Below are positions 26,911-35,368 of a DNA stretch of 64,000 nt, piece after piece. A model generated the notes under the pieces. That model worked only from the letters and a program-made list of their open reading frames with translations, was not told the origin of the DNA and made no database searches. The DNA is from Polaromonas sp. P2-4. Lineage in GTDB: Bacteria > Pseudomonadota > Gammaproteobacteria > Burkholderiales > Burkholderiaceae_C. Numbering within the stretch: the stretch's first letter is position 1; each line of letters starts with the position of its first letter. The translations under genes and the position numbers were made by a program. Where the stretch lies: NCBI GenBank assembly GCA_024703855.1, contig CP087965.1, positions 380,001 to 444,000 of the forward strand, read 5' to 3'.

Positions 26911-27612
26911 TCAGCGGCTTTTTTCAACCGGATTAGCCGTCAGCCAATTCGCCGGATAGGCCCGCATGAACTCCCGGGCCTTCTCCGGGCGGGCGCTGAG
27001 CCAGGCGACGTAGGCGCCCTCGTTCAAGATCGCCACCATGCGTTTTTCATTGCCGGGCTGTTGGTAGCGGCTCATCAGGGCGTGGCTGTTGGCGTTCACC
27101 GTGAGCAAGGTGTAGCTGATGATGATCTCGCCCTCAGCCCCCGTCCAGCTTTCCCACAAGCCCGCCACCCCCATGGGCTCGCCATCGACCCGGGCAATGC
27201 GGGTGGGCACGGCCTTGCCGCTGCGCCAGTCGTCTTCCATAAACGCCCTCATCGGCACGATGCAGCGCTGCCCGGCCAGCCAGGCCTCGCGGAAGTTGTT
27301 GGACGTGGTCACTGTTTCGGAGCGTGCATTGACCAGCTTGGTCGAACGCAGCTTGGCGTCGGAAGCCGATTTGACCCAGCGCGGCACCAGGCCAAATTGC
27401 CCGGCCACCAGCTCACGGGACAGCTCACGCGGGGGTTTGTCGGCGTCTGCGGACTCTTCGACCTCTTCGGTTTCGTTGGCTTGGGCCGCGCGGATAAAAA
27501 CACCCGGTTGGCGCGGCCACACTTCACGCCCCACGGTCAAAGCGGGGGCAGCCACATGGAAGGCATCGGGGTAAAGCGTGGCGATTTTAAGGCTCTCGTA
27601 TTGGGTACTCAT
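26911..27612 (-). CDS. SRAP (YedK/HMCES-like) protein lacking the catalytic cysteine
   Basis: SRAP proteins shield abasic sites in single-stranded DNA by a covalent bond through Cys2. Family blocks are clear: FGLVPRWVKS, LVNARSETV, QRCIVPMRAFMEDDW and LLTVNANSHALMSRY, then GNEKRMVAIL; 233 residues. The second codon, however, is AGT (MSTQYESL), so Ser replaces the invariant Cys, and Gln stands where HKPGDEKR-type relatives have His. Unless the sequence is wrong, it cannot form the normal crosslink. The start overlaps the stop of the upstream oxidoreductase by 4 bp (ATGA), so they are co-expressed. Confidence 0.8.
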   Translation of the reverse strand: MSTQYESLKIATLYPDAFHVAAPALTVGREVWPRQPGVFIRAAQANETEEVEESADADKPPRELSRELVAGQFGLVPRWVKSASDAKLRSTKLVNARSETVTTSNNFREAWLAGQRCIVPMRAFMEDDWRSGKAVPTRIARVDGEPMGVAGLWESWTGAEGEIIISYTLLTVNANSHALMSRYQQPGNEKRMVAILNEGAYVAWLSARPEKAREFMRAYPANWLTANPVEKSR

Positions 27613-28825
27613 GCGGCCATGCTATCGCAGTGCAGCGAGGTGTTAGCGGGCGCGTCATAGGCGGCGCTCCAGGCGCTGCCTGCCTTGTTGGGGTTGATCA
27701 GGTACTTGGCGCCGGTCGTGCGCTGGCCGTAGGCGGCGATGGCGCCGGGCTGCAGTGCCTCGGCCAGCGAGACCTCCTGGGTGTAGTGGCTGGCAAAGGT
27801 GGTCTTCAGTTCCGCCGCCACGCGTTGCCGCATGGCCTGCGCGGCCTCGGCGCCTATGCGCTCGAGAAACTGAAACACCAGCCAGCCGCCCATGCCCCAG
27901 CTGAAGCCGAAGTTCCTGGCGAACTCGGTCGGGCCGGTGTCCAGGCCGCCGTAGATGTAGACCTGCTTGTGCGTGGTCGAGCCGTAGCGGCTGTATTCGG
28001 TGGTGGCGCTGCGGCTCAGCGCGGCCTCCATGCAGCCGAGGATTTGCCCGGCCAGCTTGCCGCCGCCCGTGGCGTCGAAGGCAATGGTGGCGCCGGTTTG
28101 CACCAGCGCCTCGGTCAGGTCTTGCAGGAAGGTGGGTGCCGAGGTGTCGCACACATGCTTGGCGCCCATGCTTTTGAGCAGCGCCGCCTGCGCGGGCTTG
28201 CGCACGATGTTCACCAGGCCAATGCCGTCCCTGAGGCAGAGTTTGTTGAGCATCTGGCCGAGGGTTGGACGCCGCCGCCGTGTGCACCAGCGCCTTGTGG
28301 CCTTCGCGCCGCATGGTTTCAACCATGCCCAGCGCGGTCAGCGGGTTGACGAAGCAGGAAGCCCCCTCGGCCGGCGTCGTGCCTTCGGGCAGGACCAGGC
28401 ACTGCCCGGCCTTGACGCAGCGGTATTGCGCATACATTGCCCCGCCCAGCACGGCCACGGCCCGGCCCAGCAGCGCCTGCGCGGCGGCAGACGCGCCCGC
28501 GGCCACCACCACACCGGCGCCTTCATTGCCCACGGGCAGCGACTGGCCCAGCCGCCCGGCCATGCTTGTCATCCGCCCTTCGGGAATGCGGGCGGTGACG
28601 ACCGGGCTGGCCGGCGTGCCCGACACGCTGAGCGTGTCGAGGTCGGCTGCGCCAAAGAGCAGGCCAAAGTCAGACGGGTTGATGGGCGTGGCCTCAATGC
28701 GGATCACCACTTCGTCGGGCGCTGGCGCGGGGGGTATCGACGCTGTGCAGCGAGAGTTCGAGCTCGCCGCTGGCCTTGACCAGGGAACGGAGCTGCAGCC
28801 CGGTGCGGCTTGGCGGGGTAGTCAT
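27609..28825 (-). CDS. Zinc-free MDR-superfamily oxidoreductase (quinone-reductase-like), frameshifted
   Basis: A medium-chain dehydrogenase/reductase of about 400 residues. Start at 28825 (MTTPPSRTGLQLRSLVKASG) with AGGAGG upstream. GroES-like part: IRIEATPINPSDFGLLFGAA, GNEGAGVVV. Cofactor part: ALVHTAAAS, then after a shift LGQMLNKLCLRDGI, TIAFDATGGGKLAG and GGWLVFQFLERIGAE. Two indels are seen: one extra C in the C-run at ~28730, and one at ~28262. No zinc-binding Cys cluster is seen. Relatives are annotated as zinc-binding dehydrogenases or quinone reductases; substrate unknown. It is upstream of, and overlaps, the SRAP gene. Confidence 0.8.
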
Positions 28826-28975
28826 GGTGGCCTCCTGTATTGAAATTCATGCTGCCCTGCGGCAACACGCCATCATAGGCAATGCGCTCGTGGGTGAAGC
28901 TAGCTCACCCGACATTCCAGGTGGCCGCAGGATTTTGCGCCGGGGTGATCGCACAGCGGCGCCAAAAAAACCGAT

Positions 28976-29022
28976 CCGCTATTATTTGTATAGCTGGTAG
29001 CGCTTACCTATCAAGCGCTACA
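28976..29022 (+). repeat. Dispersed palindromic repeat
   Basis: GCTATTATTTGTATAGCTGG with a diverged right half (GCGCTTACC, AAGCGCTAC). It lies in the 314 bp gap between the oxidoreductase and the methyltransferase, which otherwise shows no gene. Confidence 0.65.
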
Positions 29023-29139
29023 GCATCATTCCGCACAAATTCCCGCCTCAACCCGATTGGCGTATGGCGGTTGGCCGTGAGGCCGCCCGGCCAAGTGCCA
29101 ACAGGCCATACCATTCATCAACTCCAGCCACTACCGCCC

Positions 29140-29742
29140 ATGCCCCACCCCGACTTCAGCCCCGCCGCCGACCGCAACAAGCAGCCCATTCTGGAAGTGC
29201 TGCGCCGGCTTCTCCCCGAGCGTGGCAACGCGCTGGAGATTGCCTCGGGCACCGGCCAGCATGTGGCCTGGTTTGCCGCCGGACTGCCGCAGTGGACGTG
29301 GCAGCCCAGCGACGCGCAGCCCGGCGCGCTGAACAGTATTGCCGCCTGGGTGTCCGGGCAAGGGCTGGCCAACGTGCGCCCGCCCCTGCTGCTGGACGTG
29401 ATGGCACCGGACTGGCTGCCGGGCAGTGCGCAGTTCGACCTGATTTACTGCGCCAACATGCTGCACATCGCCCCTTGGGAGACCTGCGCCGCACTGATGC
29501 ACGGCAGCGCACGGCACCTCGCGCCAGGTGGTGTGCTCGTTACCTACGGGCCCTACCTGGAGGGCGGCGTGCCCACCTCGGCGGGCAACCTGGCCTTTGA
29601 CCAGAGCCTGCGGGCGCAAAACCCCGCCTGGGGCATTCGCTTGCGCGAGGACGTGGAGCAGGTTGCCGCCGCTGCCGGACTGCGCCTGGCCGCACGGCAT
29701 GCCATGCCGGCCAACAACCTGTTGCTGGTGTGGGGTCGGTAA
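29140..29742 (+). CDS. DUF938 SAM-dependent methyltransferase-like protein
   Basis: A 200-residue class I methyltransferase fold. Motif I is ALEIASGTGQHVAWFA (~27-42), the acidic post-motif region is WQPSDAQPGAL, and motif IV-like FDLIYCANMLHIAPW carries the conserved NMLHI of DUF938. C-terminal GPYLEGGVPTSAGNLAFDQS is also family-typical. Start ATG 29140. It is cytoplasmic and its substrate is unknown. The gene is intact and ends just before a composite repeat. Confidence 0.85.
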   Translation: MPHPDFSPAADRNKQPILEVLRRLLPERGNALEIASGTGQHVAWFAAGLPQWTWQPSDAQPGALNSIAAWVSGQGLANVRPPLLLDVMAPDWLPGSAQFDLIYCANMLHIAPWETCAALMHGSARHLAPGGVLVTYGPYLEGGVPTSAGNLAFDQSLRAQNPAWGIRLREDVEQVAAAAGLRLAARHAMPANNLLLVWGR

Positions 29743-29931
29743 ATCGGGGGTAAATCGGGGTCGGACTCCAACTGAATTTCAGGCTGATCGAACATCAGCA
29801 TGCAACACCGCCTTGACGAACGGAAATTCAAGACAAATAGGCCTGTAGCCCAATAGATACCTGCGCTACCAGCTATCAAAAACGTAGTACTTGCGGTGCC
29901 AAAGTCTATGCCCCACGCCTTCCCAAGGTAA
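29743..29931. repeat. ~200 bp composite repeat, copy 1
   Basis: Order: GGGGTCGGACTCCAACTGAA, GCTGATCGAACATCA, a GGCCTGTAGCCCAATAGATA box, and CCAGCTATCAAAAACGTAGT. So it joins the breakpoint repeat to an inverted copy of the dispersed palindromic repeat. Copies 2 and 3 are at 33713 and 39137. Confidence 0.75.
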
Positions 29932-30029
29932 TCAGGGCCAGACGCCAATGCATGCCGCATCCAGCTGCCGCATCAAGACCCGCGCATTCCTCTGCCCCTG
30001 ATCCTCGTAGTTGTTGTTGAACACCAGGG
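29932..30029 (-). pseudogene. C-terminal fragment of a DUF72 protein
   Basis: Read on the minus strand, LVFNNNYEDQGQRNARVLMR leads into a stop at 29932. FNNxYE..G..NA..L is the ending of DUF72 (YecE-like) proteins. The rest of the gene is missing: at 30029 the sequence meets GGAAATTGGGGTCACCC, a breakpoint-type repeat end. Confidence 0.65.
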
Positions 30030-30473
30030 GGGAAATTGGGGTCACCCATTAGCCACCCCCGTCAATAGAAACGAACAAAACCCTACAACCGAAGTCGTAT
30101 TTCCTTCTCTGCCAAACCTGTCTTCCCAGCCGTTGAGTTCGCCGCACACTTGGTTCTCACTTATTGGTTGCGCCGCTGCGCACCAGTCACCCATCAGGAT
30201 CAAGGCCAGCGCGCCTTGCGGTGCGCGGCCCCTGGCTGCATTGGCAGCCCCAGAAAACCTTCTGTTCCCCACTGTGTCCAATTCACGCGGTCAGCCCTGC
30301 CGACCGCACAGATCCATGGCTTTGCACGAGTGCAATCCAACCCCTTGTGGCTCACGGTGCGGGCGCAACAAACTCCTTTGATCTGGGCGGGATCGGCACG
30401 CGGCGTGCAATCAGATTCATGGTTTTTCCAACCCCAATACGGCACTGCCGCGACCGTCCCATAAAACAATTCC
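30030..30473. other. Spacer with repeat end; possible non-coding end of the IS element
   Basis: 30030-30050 carries the GAAATTGGGGTCA repeat end. I see no convincing gene in the rest. From about 30298 (TGCCGACC, matched inversely by GGTCGGCA at 31554-31561) to the transposase stop there are ~170 bp of non-coding DNA that may belong to the IS element. In IS1111-type elements the long non-coding end lies downstream of the transposase, and it encodes the bridge RNA. Confidence 0.35.
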
Positions 30474-31561
30474 TTATCCAAAAGCCCTGGCCACGTCGAA
30501 GGGCTTGCCGTCCCTCATGACGTGGTAACAGGCCCTTGCCAACTTGTGCGCCACCGCCTTGATGGCCACGACGGCCAGGTTGCTGGCGCACTTCTTCTGG
30601 TACCAGCGTTTGATCGCCGCGTCGTAGCGCACCGCGAAATGTGCCGCCTCAACAAAGGCCCAGGCCAGATGCTTGTTGCCGCACTTGGCGTTGCCCTCGC
30701 CTTTTTCTTGCCGTTCGATTCGCGCCGACTACCCACCATGCGCGTACGAGGCGAAGTTGCCCGCGCTGTCAAAGCGACTGACATCGCCGGTTTCCAGCGC
30801 AATGGTCAGGGCCAGTACTTCGCCGATGCCGCTGACTGTTTTGAGCGCCAGGTAGTCCTCGCGCAGCTTGGCCTTGGCCAGGATGCTGCGCTCCAATGCC
30901 TGGACTTGGACGTCCAGGCAGCGCATCACCGCCAGGTTGGCCTTCAGGGCCAGCCTTTGTTCGTCCAGCAAGGGCATGGCGTCAATGTGCTCGGGCTGCC
31001 AGCGCTTGATTTCGTTGCCGCTGGCATGGCTGCCCAAGTTGCGTGCCAACAGATTGCCTATGCTCAGGATCTGCGTGCTGCGTTGGCGCACGAGCTGACC
31101 GCGCTTGCGCAACAAGTCCTTGCACGGCGCTGCTGCTCTGCGGGGTAGATGTAGCCGGTGGGCAGGATGCCCAGGTGCAGCAAATGGGCCAAGTGGCGCG
31201 CATCGCTGAAATCGCCGCTGTATTTGAGGCCGTCATATTGCTTGACGGCGGCGGTGTTGACCAGGTGCATGGTGAAGCCCGCGTCCTGCAAGCCATCGAC
31301 CAGCCAGTACCAGTTGTAGGTGGACTCCACCGCCACACCCTGCAGCGTTCCGGCGCATGATCGCAGGGCCGCGATGATCGCCGCCAAGTCGTTGGGCAGG
31401 CGCTTGGCGAACACCGTCCGGTCGTGTTCGTCGAGTACGCTCACGACGCTGTTGTTGCAGTGCAAATCAATTCCGGCATACAGTTCCATGTCGATCTCCT
31501 TCGTGGTTGCCATCGGTTGAAACGCAATCCAAACGATAGGCGCCGTGCACGGAGGTCGGCA
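30298..31561 (-). mobile_element. IS110-family element (IS1111-like?), decayed or misread
   Basis: Bounds are tentative: the only marker is the inverted octamer pair TGCCGACC (30298-30305) and GGTCGGCA (31554-31561), which would act as sub-terminal repeats. The transposase fills 30474-31489. The right edge lies just before a breakpoint repeat that cuts ansB. No target duplication can be judged, as the family often makes none. Confidence 0.45.
30474..31489 (-). CDS. IS110-family DEDD transposase (frameshifted)
   Basis: The N-terminal RuvC-like DEDD domain reads MELYAGIDLHCNNSVVSVLD (first Asp), VAVESTYNWYWLVDGL (Glu) and KYSGDFSDARHLAHLLHLG (Asp pair). The C-terminal transposase_20 part has VSGIGEVLALTIALETGDVS, RFDSAGNFASYA, and then AWAFVEAAHFAVRYDA-type text, ending at 30474. 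Start ATG 31489 behind AAGGAG. Indels near 31125 and 30735 break it into at least three frames, so as written it is inactive. These enzymes act with a bridge RNA from the element's own end. Confidence 0.8.
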
Positions 31562-31571
31562 ACTCGGGCTA

Positions 31572-32187
<616 letters not shown>

Positions 32188-32559
32188 ATGAAGCAACTGA
32201 AACTTCGGCATTGGCAGGATGTGGTCAATGCCTTGGTGGGCTTGGTCGTCATGCTGTCGCCTTGGTGGCTGGGTTTCACCGATTCAATGGCGGCAAGCGC
32301 GAACGCCGTTGTGGTCGGCTTGGCGCTGATCGCCACCGCCATGGGGGCAATCCTCGTGCCGCGCCCCTGGGAGGAATGGACCGAGGCCGCGCTCGGCCTC
32401 TGGCTGATCATGTCGCCCTGGGTGCTGCAGTACGCGCTTGAACGCGAGAACCGGCTGGTCATGGTGGCGCTCGGGGCGGTGATCGTCCTGATCGCGACTT
32501 GGACCCTGCTGGTGGACAAGGAATACCGCTCCTGGGGCAGCGACTGGGGTGCCCATTGA
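32188..32559 (+). CDS. SPW-repeat membrane protein
   Basis: A 123-residue integral membrane protein with four hydrophobic segments in two repeats, each carrying the SPW motif: VVMLSPWWLGFTDS and LWLIMSPWVLQYALE. Start ATG 32188 follows a near-perfect AAAGGAGGTG. Function unknown; found in many bacteria. Possible cargo gene of the repeat-rich zone, since it lies between a truncated asparaginase and a repeat at 32610. Confidence 0.85.
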   Translation: MKQLKLRHWQDVVNALVGLVVMLSPWWLGFTDSMAASANAVVVGLALIATAMGAILVPRPWEEWTEAALGLWLIMSPWVLQYALERENRLVMVALGAVIVLIATWTLLVDKEYRSWGSDWGAH

Positions 32560-32861
32560 ACCAGTCAGTGCCCGACGCGTGACCGAAGTCCTCCGCTCGA
32601 TGACCGGCGAATTTAGGGTCGGATTCCCATTAATTCCGACCAGGCCGGTCACGGCCACCACAGCAAAGCCATTCGGCTGCGGCGAGTCAGGTGATCAGAC
32701 ATTCGCAATCGCGCCTGGCCTTGAGCCGGTCGCGCGAGGTGCGGGTAGTCGCGCCAATGGGGACATTGTGGCGTGCCGCCAGCATTCGCTGGCGATGCGA
32801 TGTAAGGTTCCCATTGTTGCCGCGACTCACCTGCTTCCCTGAACCCTAAAGGACCCTTGTC
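32560..32861. other. Spacer with one breakpoint-type repeat
   Basis: 32610-32640 reads TTTAGGGTCGGATTCCCATT, AATTCCGACC, a diverged repeat copy. The rest has no clear gene. AAAGGACC at 32849 is the probable ribosome site of the peroxiredoxin gene. Confidence 0.5.
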
Positions 32862-33397
32862 ATGCTTATTCCCCGCCAACCCGTCCCTGCGCTGCAAGTC
32901 GACACGCTGGACCACGGCCGCCATGAGCTTGCCGCTGACGCGCCCGAGCGTTTTTCACTGGTGGTGTTCTACCGCGGGCTGCACTGCCCCATTTGCGCCA
33001 AGTACTTGCTGGAACTCGGCCGCCTGTTGCCAGACTTCGAGAAGCGCGGGGTGAAGGTGATTGCTGTTTCCAGCGATGGCGCCGAGCGCGCCCGCGAGAT
33101 GGCCGCCAAGGTCAATGCGCCGGCACTGCGCTTTGGCTACGGCCTCACGCTGGCCAATGCGCGTGAATGGGGTCTGTACCTCTCCACCAGCCGGGGCAAG
33201 ACGTCCATCGGCATCGACGAGCCGGCGCTGTTTTCCGAGCCCGGGGTCTTTATCGTGCGCCCGGATGGCACGCTGTATTACGGCGCGGTGCAGACCATGC
33301 CGTTTGCCCGCCCGCATTTCGATGAACTGTTGGCCGCGATCGACTTCGCGATCAGCAAAGACTACCCCCGCGCGGCGAGTACACCGGGACGGTTTGA
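32862..33397 (+). CDS. Peroxiredoxin-like (AhpC/TSA) protein, copy A
   Basis: A thioredoxin-fold protein of ~178 residues. The CxxC site is VVFYRGLHCPICAKYLLEL (Cys ~46 and ~49). The middle KVIAVSSDGAERAREMAAKV and SEPGVFIVRPDGTLYYGAVQ fit AhpC/TSA family proteins that reduce peroxides. Start ATG 32862. By comparison with its paralogue at 42701 (ending DYPARGEYTAEV) the true end is DYPxRGEYTGTV with stop at 33395-33397; a small indel at ~33366 shifts the frame so that another stop follows at 33410. About 65% like copy B by eye. Confidence 0.85.
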
Positions 33398-33499
33398 GCC
33401 GGGCATTTGACGCGCTGCAACGAAAACATCGGTACTCCAATCCGACCGTCACCGAGGCCAGCTCTTCACCCTTGCGTGAGGCCCCTGCGGGCCGAAAGC

Positions 33500-33712
33500 T
33501 CAGAGCTCGACGATGGTCTTGAAACCACCCCAGAACATGCGCTTGCCGTCGAAGGACATGGACTTGGGGTCCATCATCGGCGCCAGGCGCGGGTCTTTCA
33601 TCACCTTGGCATTGACGCTGTCGCGCTGCCTGCGCGACTTGTAGACGATCCAGGAGAACACCACGGTCTCGTCCGGCTTGAGCTTCACGGCCTGCGGGAA
33701 CGACGGGAAATC
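33500..33712 (-). pseudogene. DUF1428 protein, N-terminus missing
   Basis: Minus-strand frame: FPQAVKLKPDETVVFSWIVY, KSRRQRDSVNAKVMKDPRLA, MMDPKSM and KRMFWGGFKTIVEL. This is the C-terminal half of a DUF1428 (YbaA-like) protein. The first ~58 residues are replaced at 33712 by the breakpoint repeat (GGAAATCGGGGTCAGACTCC). Confidence 0.8.
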
Positions 33713-33930
33713 GGCGGAAATCGGGGTCAGACTCCAATTAAATTTTAGGCCGATCGAACATCACCATGAAAAACAGCTTGGCCGACGAGATTTAAAGCCA
33801 TATTGGCCTCCAGCCCAATAGCTACTTGCGTTAGCAGCTATCAAAAACGTAGTGCGCGCCACGTTGAAGTCGCTGCCCTATGCCTTCCCGGCTGCCAGTT
33901 CAAGCAAGCTCCGGCTGGTTTTCGCCTCCG
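33713..33930. repeat. ~200 bp composite repeat, copy 2
   Basis: Contains GGGGTCAGACTCCAATTAAA, GGCCGATCGAACATCACC, GACGAGATTTAAAGCC, GCCCAATAGCTACTTGCG, CAGCTATCAAAAACGTAGTG, then TTCCCGGCTGCCAGTTCAAG and CAAGCTCCGGCTGG. Same order as copy 3 at 39137. Confidence 0.8.
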
Positions 33931-33974
33931 CCCTCGGCGTTGTCTTGCCCCAAACTCCGGCTGGGCTCGCCACT

Positions 33975-34100
33975 CTAGCCCTCGGGGCAAAACACTGGAC
34001 GAGGTAAAGCGGCAGTCTGTGAAGGGAGCAGACTGATGGTTGCTATATTTTTCATAGCTGTTTGCGCTTATTCCACGGGGCTAGAGGCCAAAAACACCCT
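33975..34100 (+). repeat. Second DUF4357 3' scrap and dispersed repeat
   Basis: 33978-34036 reads GKTLDEVKRQSV, nearly the same as the DUF4357 fragment end at 34816-34857. At 34039-34090 follows a well-conserved dispersed palindromic repeat (GCTATATTTTTCATAGCTG, then GGGGCTAGAGGCC). Confidence 0.65.
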
Positions 34101-34104
34101 GTAG

Positions 34105-34653
34105 TCAGCGGCGCAGTTCTGGCAGAGGCATACCGCCCAGTTCGATCACATCCTGCATCATGCCGTCGGCATCAACAACCCGATGCAAAAAGCTGTACGC
34201 CACACGCCACTGACCCTTTTCACATTGCAAGGTAACCGTCTTGTCGTTCAGGCGGATGATTTGGCCAGTCCGTTGTTGTTGATCGCGATCAACGAAGCCC
34301 ACCACCTCGCCGATGGCGACTTCGTTGTGACCCAAGCCTTGCGGCTTTTGCTCATCGCGAATTTGAACATCCGAACCATCGAGGTTGATGGCGGCATAGG
34401 AAATGATCCAACGCTTCGCGTCATCCAAATCCAAAACGACCGCCTGCTTCCTGCGCAGTTCAAGCACTTGGCCACGCTTTAGCGCATTGGCCTGAGGATC
34501 AAAATACTGCACAGACTGGCCGATTTGCAAGCGGGCCTGTATGGCCTGCAGCCATCGAGGCTCATCCAGAACACGGTCAATGGCAGCGCGCATTCGGTAG
34601 AGTTCAAAGGCAGAAGCCTGATTTAGAGTTTTGATGACGTCCGAGAAATTCAT
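34105..34653 (-). CDS. Hypothetical protein with two SH3-like repeats
   Basis: A 182-residue intact protein, start ATG 34653. After a helical N-terminus (MNFSDVIKTLNQASAFELYR) come two similar ~48-residue units: IGQSVQYFDPQ...GQVLELRRKQAVVLDLDD...YAAINLD, and IGEVVGFVDRDQQQRTGQII...VTLQCEKGQWRVAYSFLHRVVD. Their beta-rich, KOW/SH3-like look suggests nucleic-acid or protein binding. I do not know a named family. It is divergent from a DUF4357 fragment that starts just beyond its start codon. Confidence 0.6.
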   Translation of the reverse strand: MNFSDVIKTLNQASAFELYRMRAAIDRVLDEPRWLQAIQARLQIGQSVQYFDPQANALKRGQVLELRRKQAVVLDLDDAKRWIISYAAINLDGSDVQIRDEQKPQGLGHNEVAIGEVVGFVDRDQQQRTGQIIRLNDKTVTLQCEKGQWRVAYSFLHRVVDADGMMQDVIELGGMPLPELRR

Positions 34654-34674
34654 GCTGAAAAGACCTTTGACTAG

Positions 34675-34866
34675 CCAGAACTATACATTTGCGCCGATGA
34701 CATGGTTGTGTTTACGCGTGACCATCTTTTCTCCAGCCCCAGCATGGCCGCCATGGCGGCCATGGCGGCCATGGGTCGCTCTGCCAACGGCTGGCTGGAG
34801 TGGAAAAGCCTGCAGGGCAAAACACTGGAAGAGGTAAAGCGGCAGTCCGTTACGGTTGCGGGTTGA
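34675..34866 (+). pseudogene. C-terminal fragment of a DUF4357 protein
   Basis: Frame: LYICADDMVVFTRDHLFSSP, then an unusual (MAA)3 run, and GRSANGWLEWKSLQGKTLEE, VKRQ. LFSSPS...GRSANGW.EWK...G.TLxE is the DUF4357 signature, usually the tail of a larger protein. The run ATGGCGGCC repeated at 34743-34776 codes for the (MAA) expansion. The upstream part of the gene is missing. Confidence 0.6.
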
Positions 34867-34911
34867 TCTGTGGGAAACTGGTGAAGCTGGTGATTCCACC
34901 GACGGTTTACT

Positions 34912-35039
34912 TGGCCGACAGTGACGGTTTTAACGCACGCACACTGGGGGAGTTGCTGGTCGTTGTCACCGCCAACCAAGAGTTCATTGAAAGGACCTGG
35001 AATGACTACTTCGCCTACAGCGGTTCGCTTCGACGATGA
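34912..35039 (+). pseudogene. C-terminal fragment of a DUF4160 protein
   Basis: NARTLGELLVVVTANQEFIE, RTWNDYF resembles the end of DUF4160 proteins, which are normally encoded just before DUF2442, as here (38 bp overlap). The N-terminal half is lost or out of frame. Confidence 0.45.
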
Positions 35040-35253
35040 CACCCTGTGGGTAAGCCTGTCGGACGGCCGCACGATTGCCGCCCCACTGACCTGGTTCCCT
35101 CGCCTGCTGCAAGCAACACCCGAGCAGAGGGCGCAAGTCGAGTTGAGCAAAAACGGGTTGCATTGGGATGCGCTGGACGAGGACATCTCAGTGGCCGGAT
35201 TACTGGCAGGACAGCCCGATTTGTCAACGCGGGGCACTCAACAGCCAGCCTGA
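35002..35253 (+). CDS. DUF2442 protein
   Basis: An 83-residue protein: AVRFDDDTLWVSLSDGRTIA, APLTWFPRLLQATPEQRAQV, and HWDALDEDISVAGLLAGQP. This is the DUF2442 pattern, which pairs with DUF4160 in putative toxin-antitoxin-like modules. Start ATG 35002 lies inside the DUF4160 fragment. It appears intact, but its partner is broken. A short breakpoint-type repeat (GAAACTGGGGTCGGATTC) begins 2 bp after its stop. Confidence 0.8.
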   Translation: MTTSPTAVRFDDDTLWVSLSDGRTIAAPLTWFPRLLQATPEQRAQVELSKNGLHWDALDEDISVAGLLAGQPDLSTRGTQQPA

Positions 35254-35254
35254 G

Positions 35255-35279
35255 GGAAACTGGGGTCGGATTCTCATGG
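35255..35279. repeat. Breakpoint-type short repeat
   Basis: GGGAAACTGGGGTCGGATTC, diverged copy directly after DUF2442 and before the acs 3' side. Confidence 0.55.
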
Positions 35280-35368
35280 CAAAAGTTGGCTTTGCGCAAG
35301 GAGCGTAGCTACCCCGCCCCTGGTTGCGCGAGGGCTCGCGGGGGTCCCACGTCGTGCGCGCATTGGCG

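Noticed and set aside
30042..30281. 79-codon minus-strand frame after the DUF72 fragment
   Set aside because: No family match in mind, no good ribosome site, and it lies in a repeat-rich spacer. It could be a scrap of a lost gene, but this cannot be supported.
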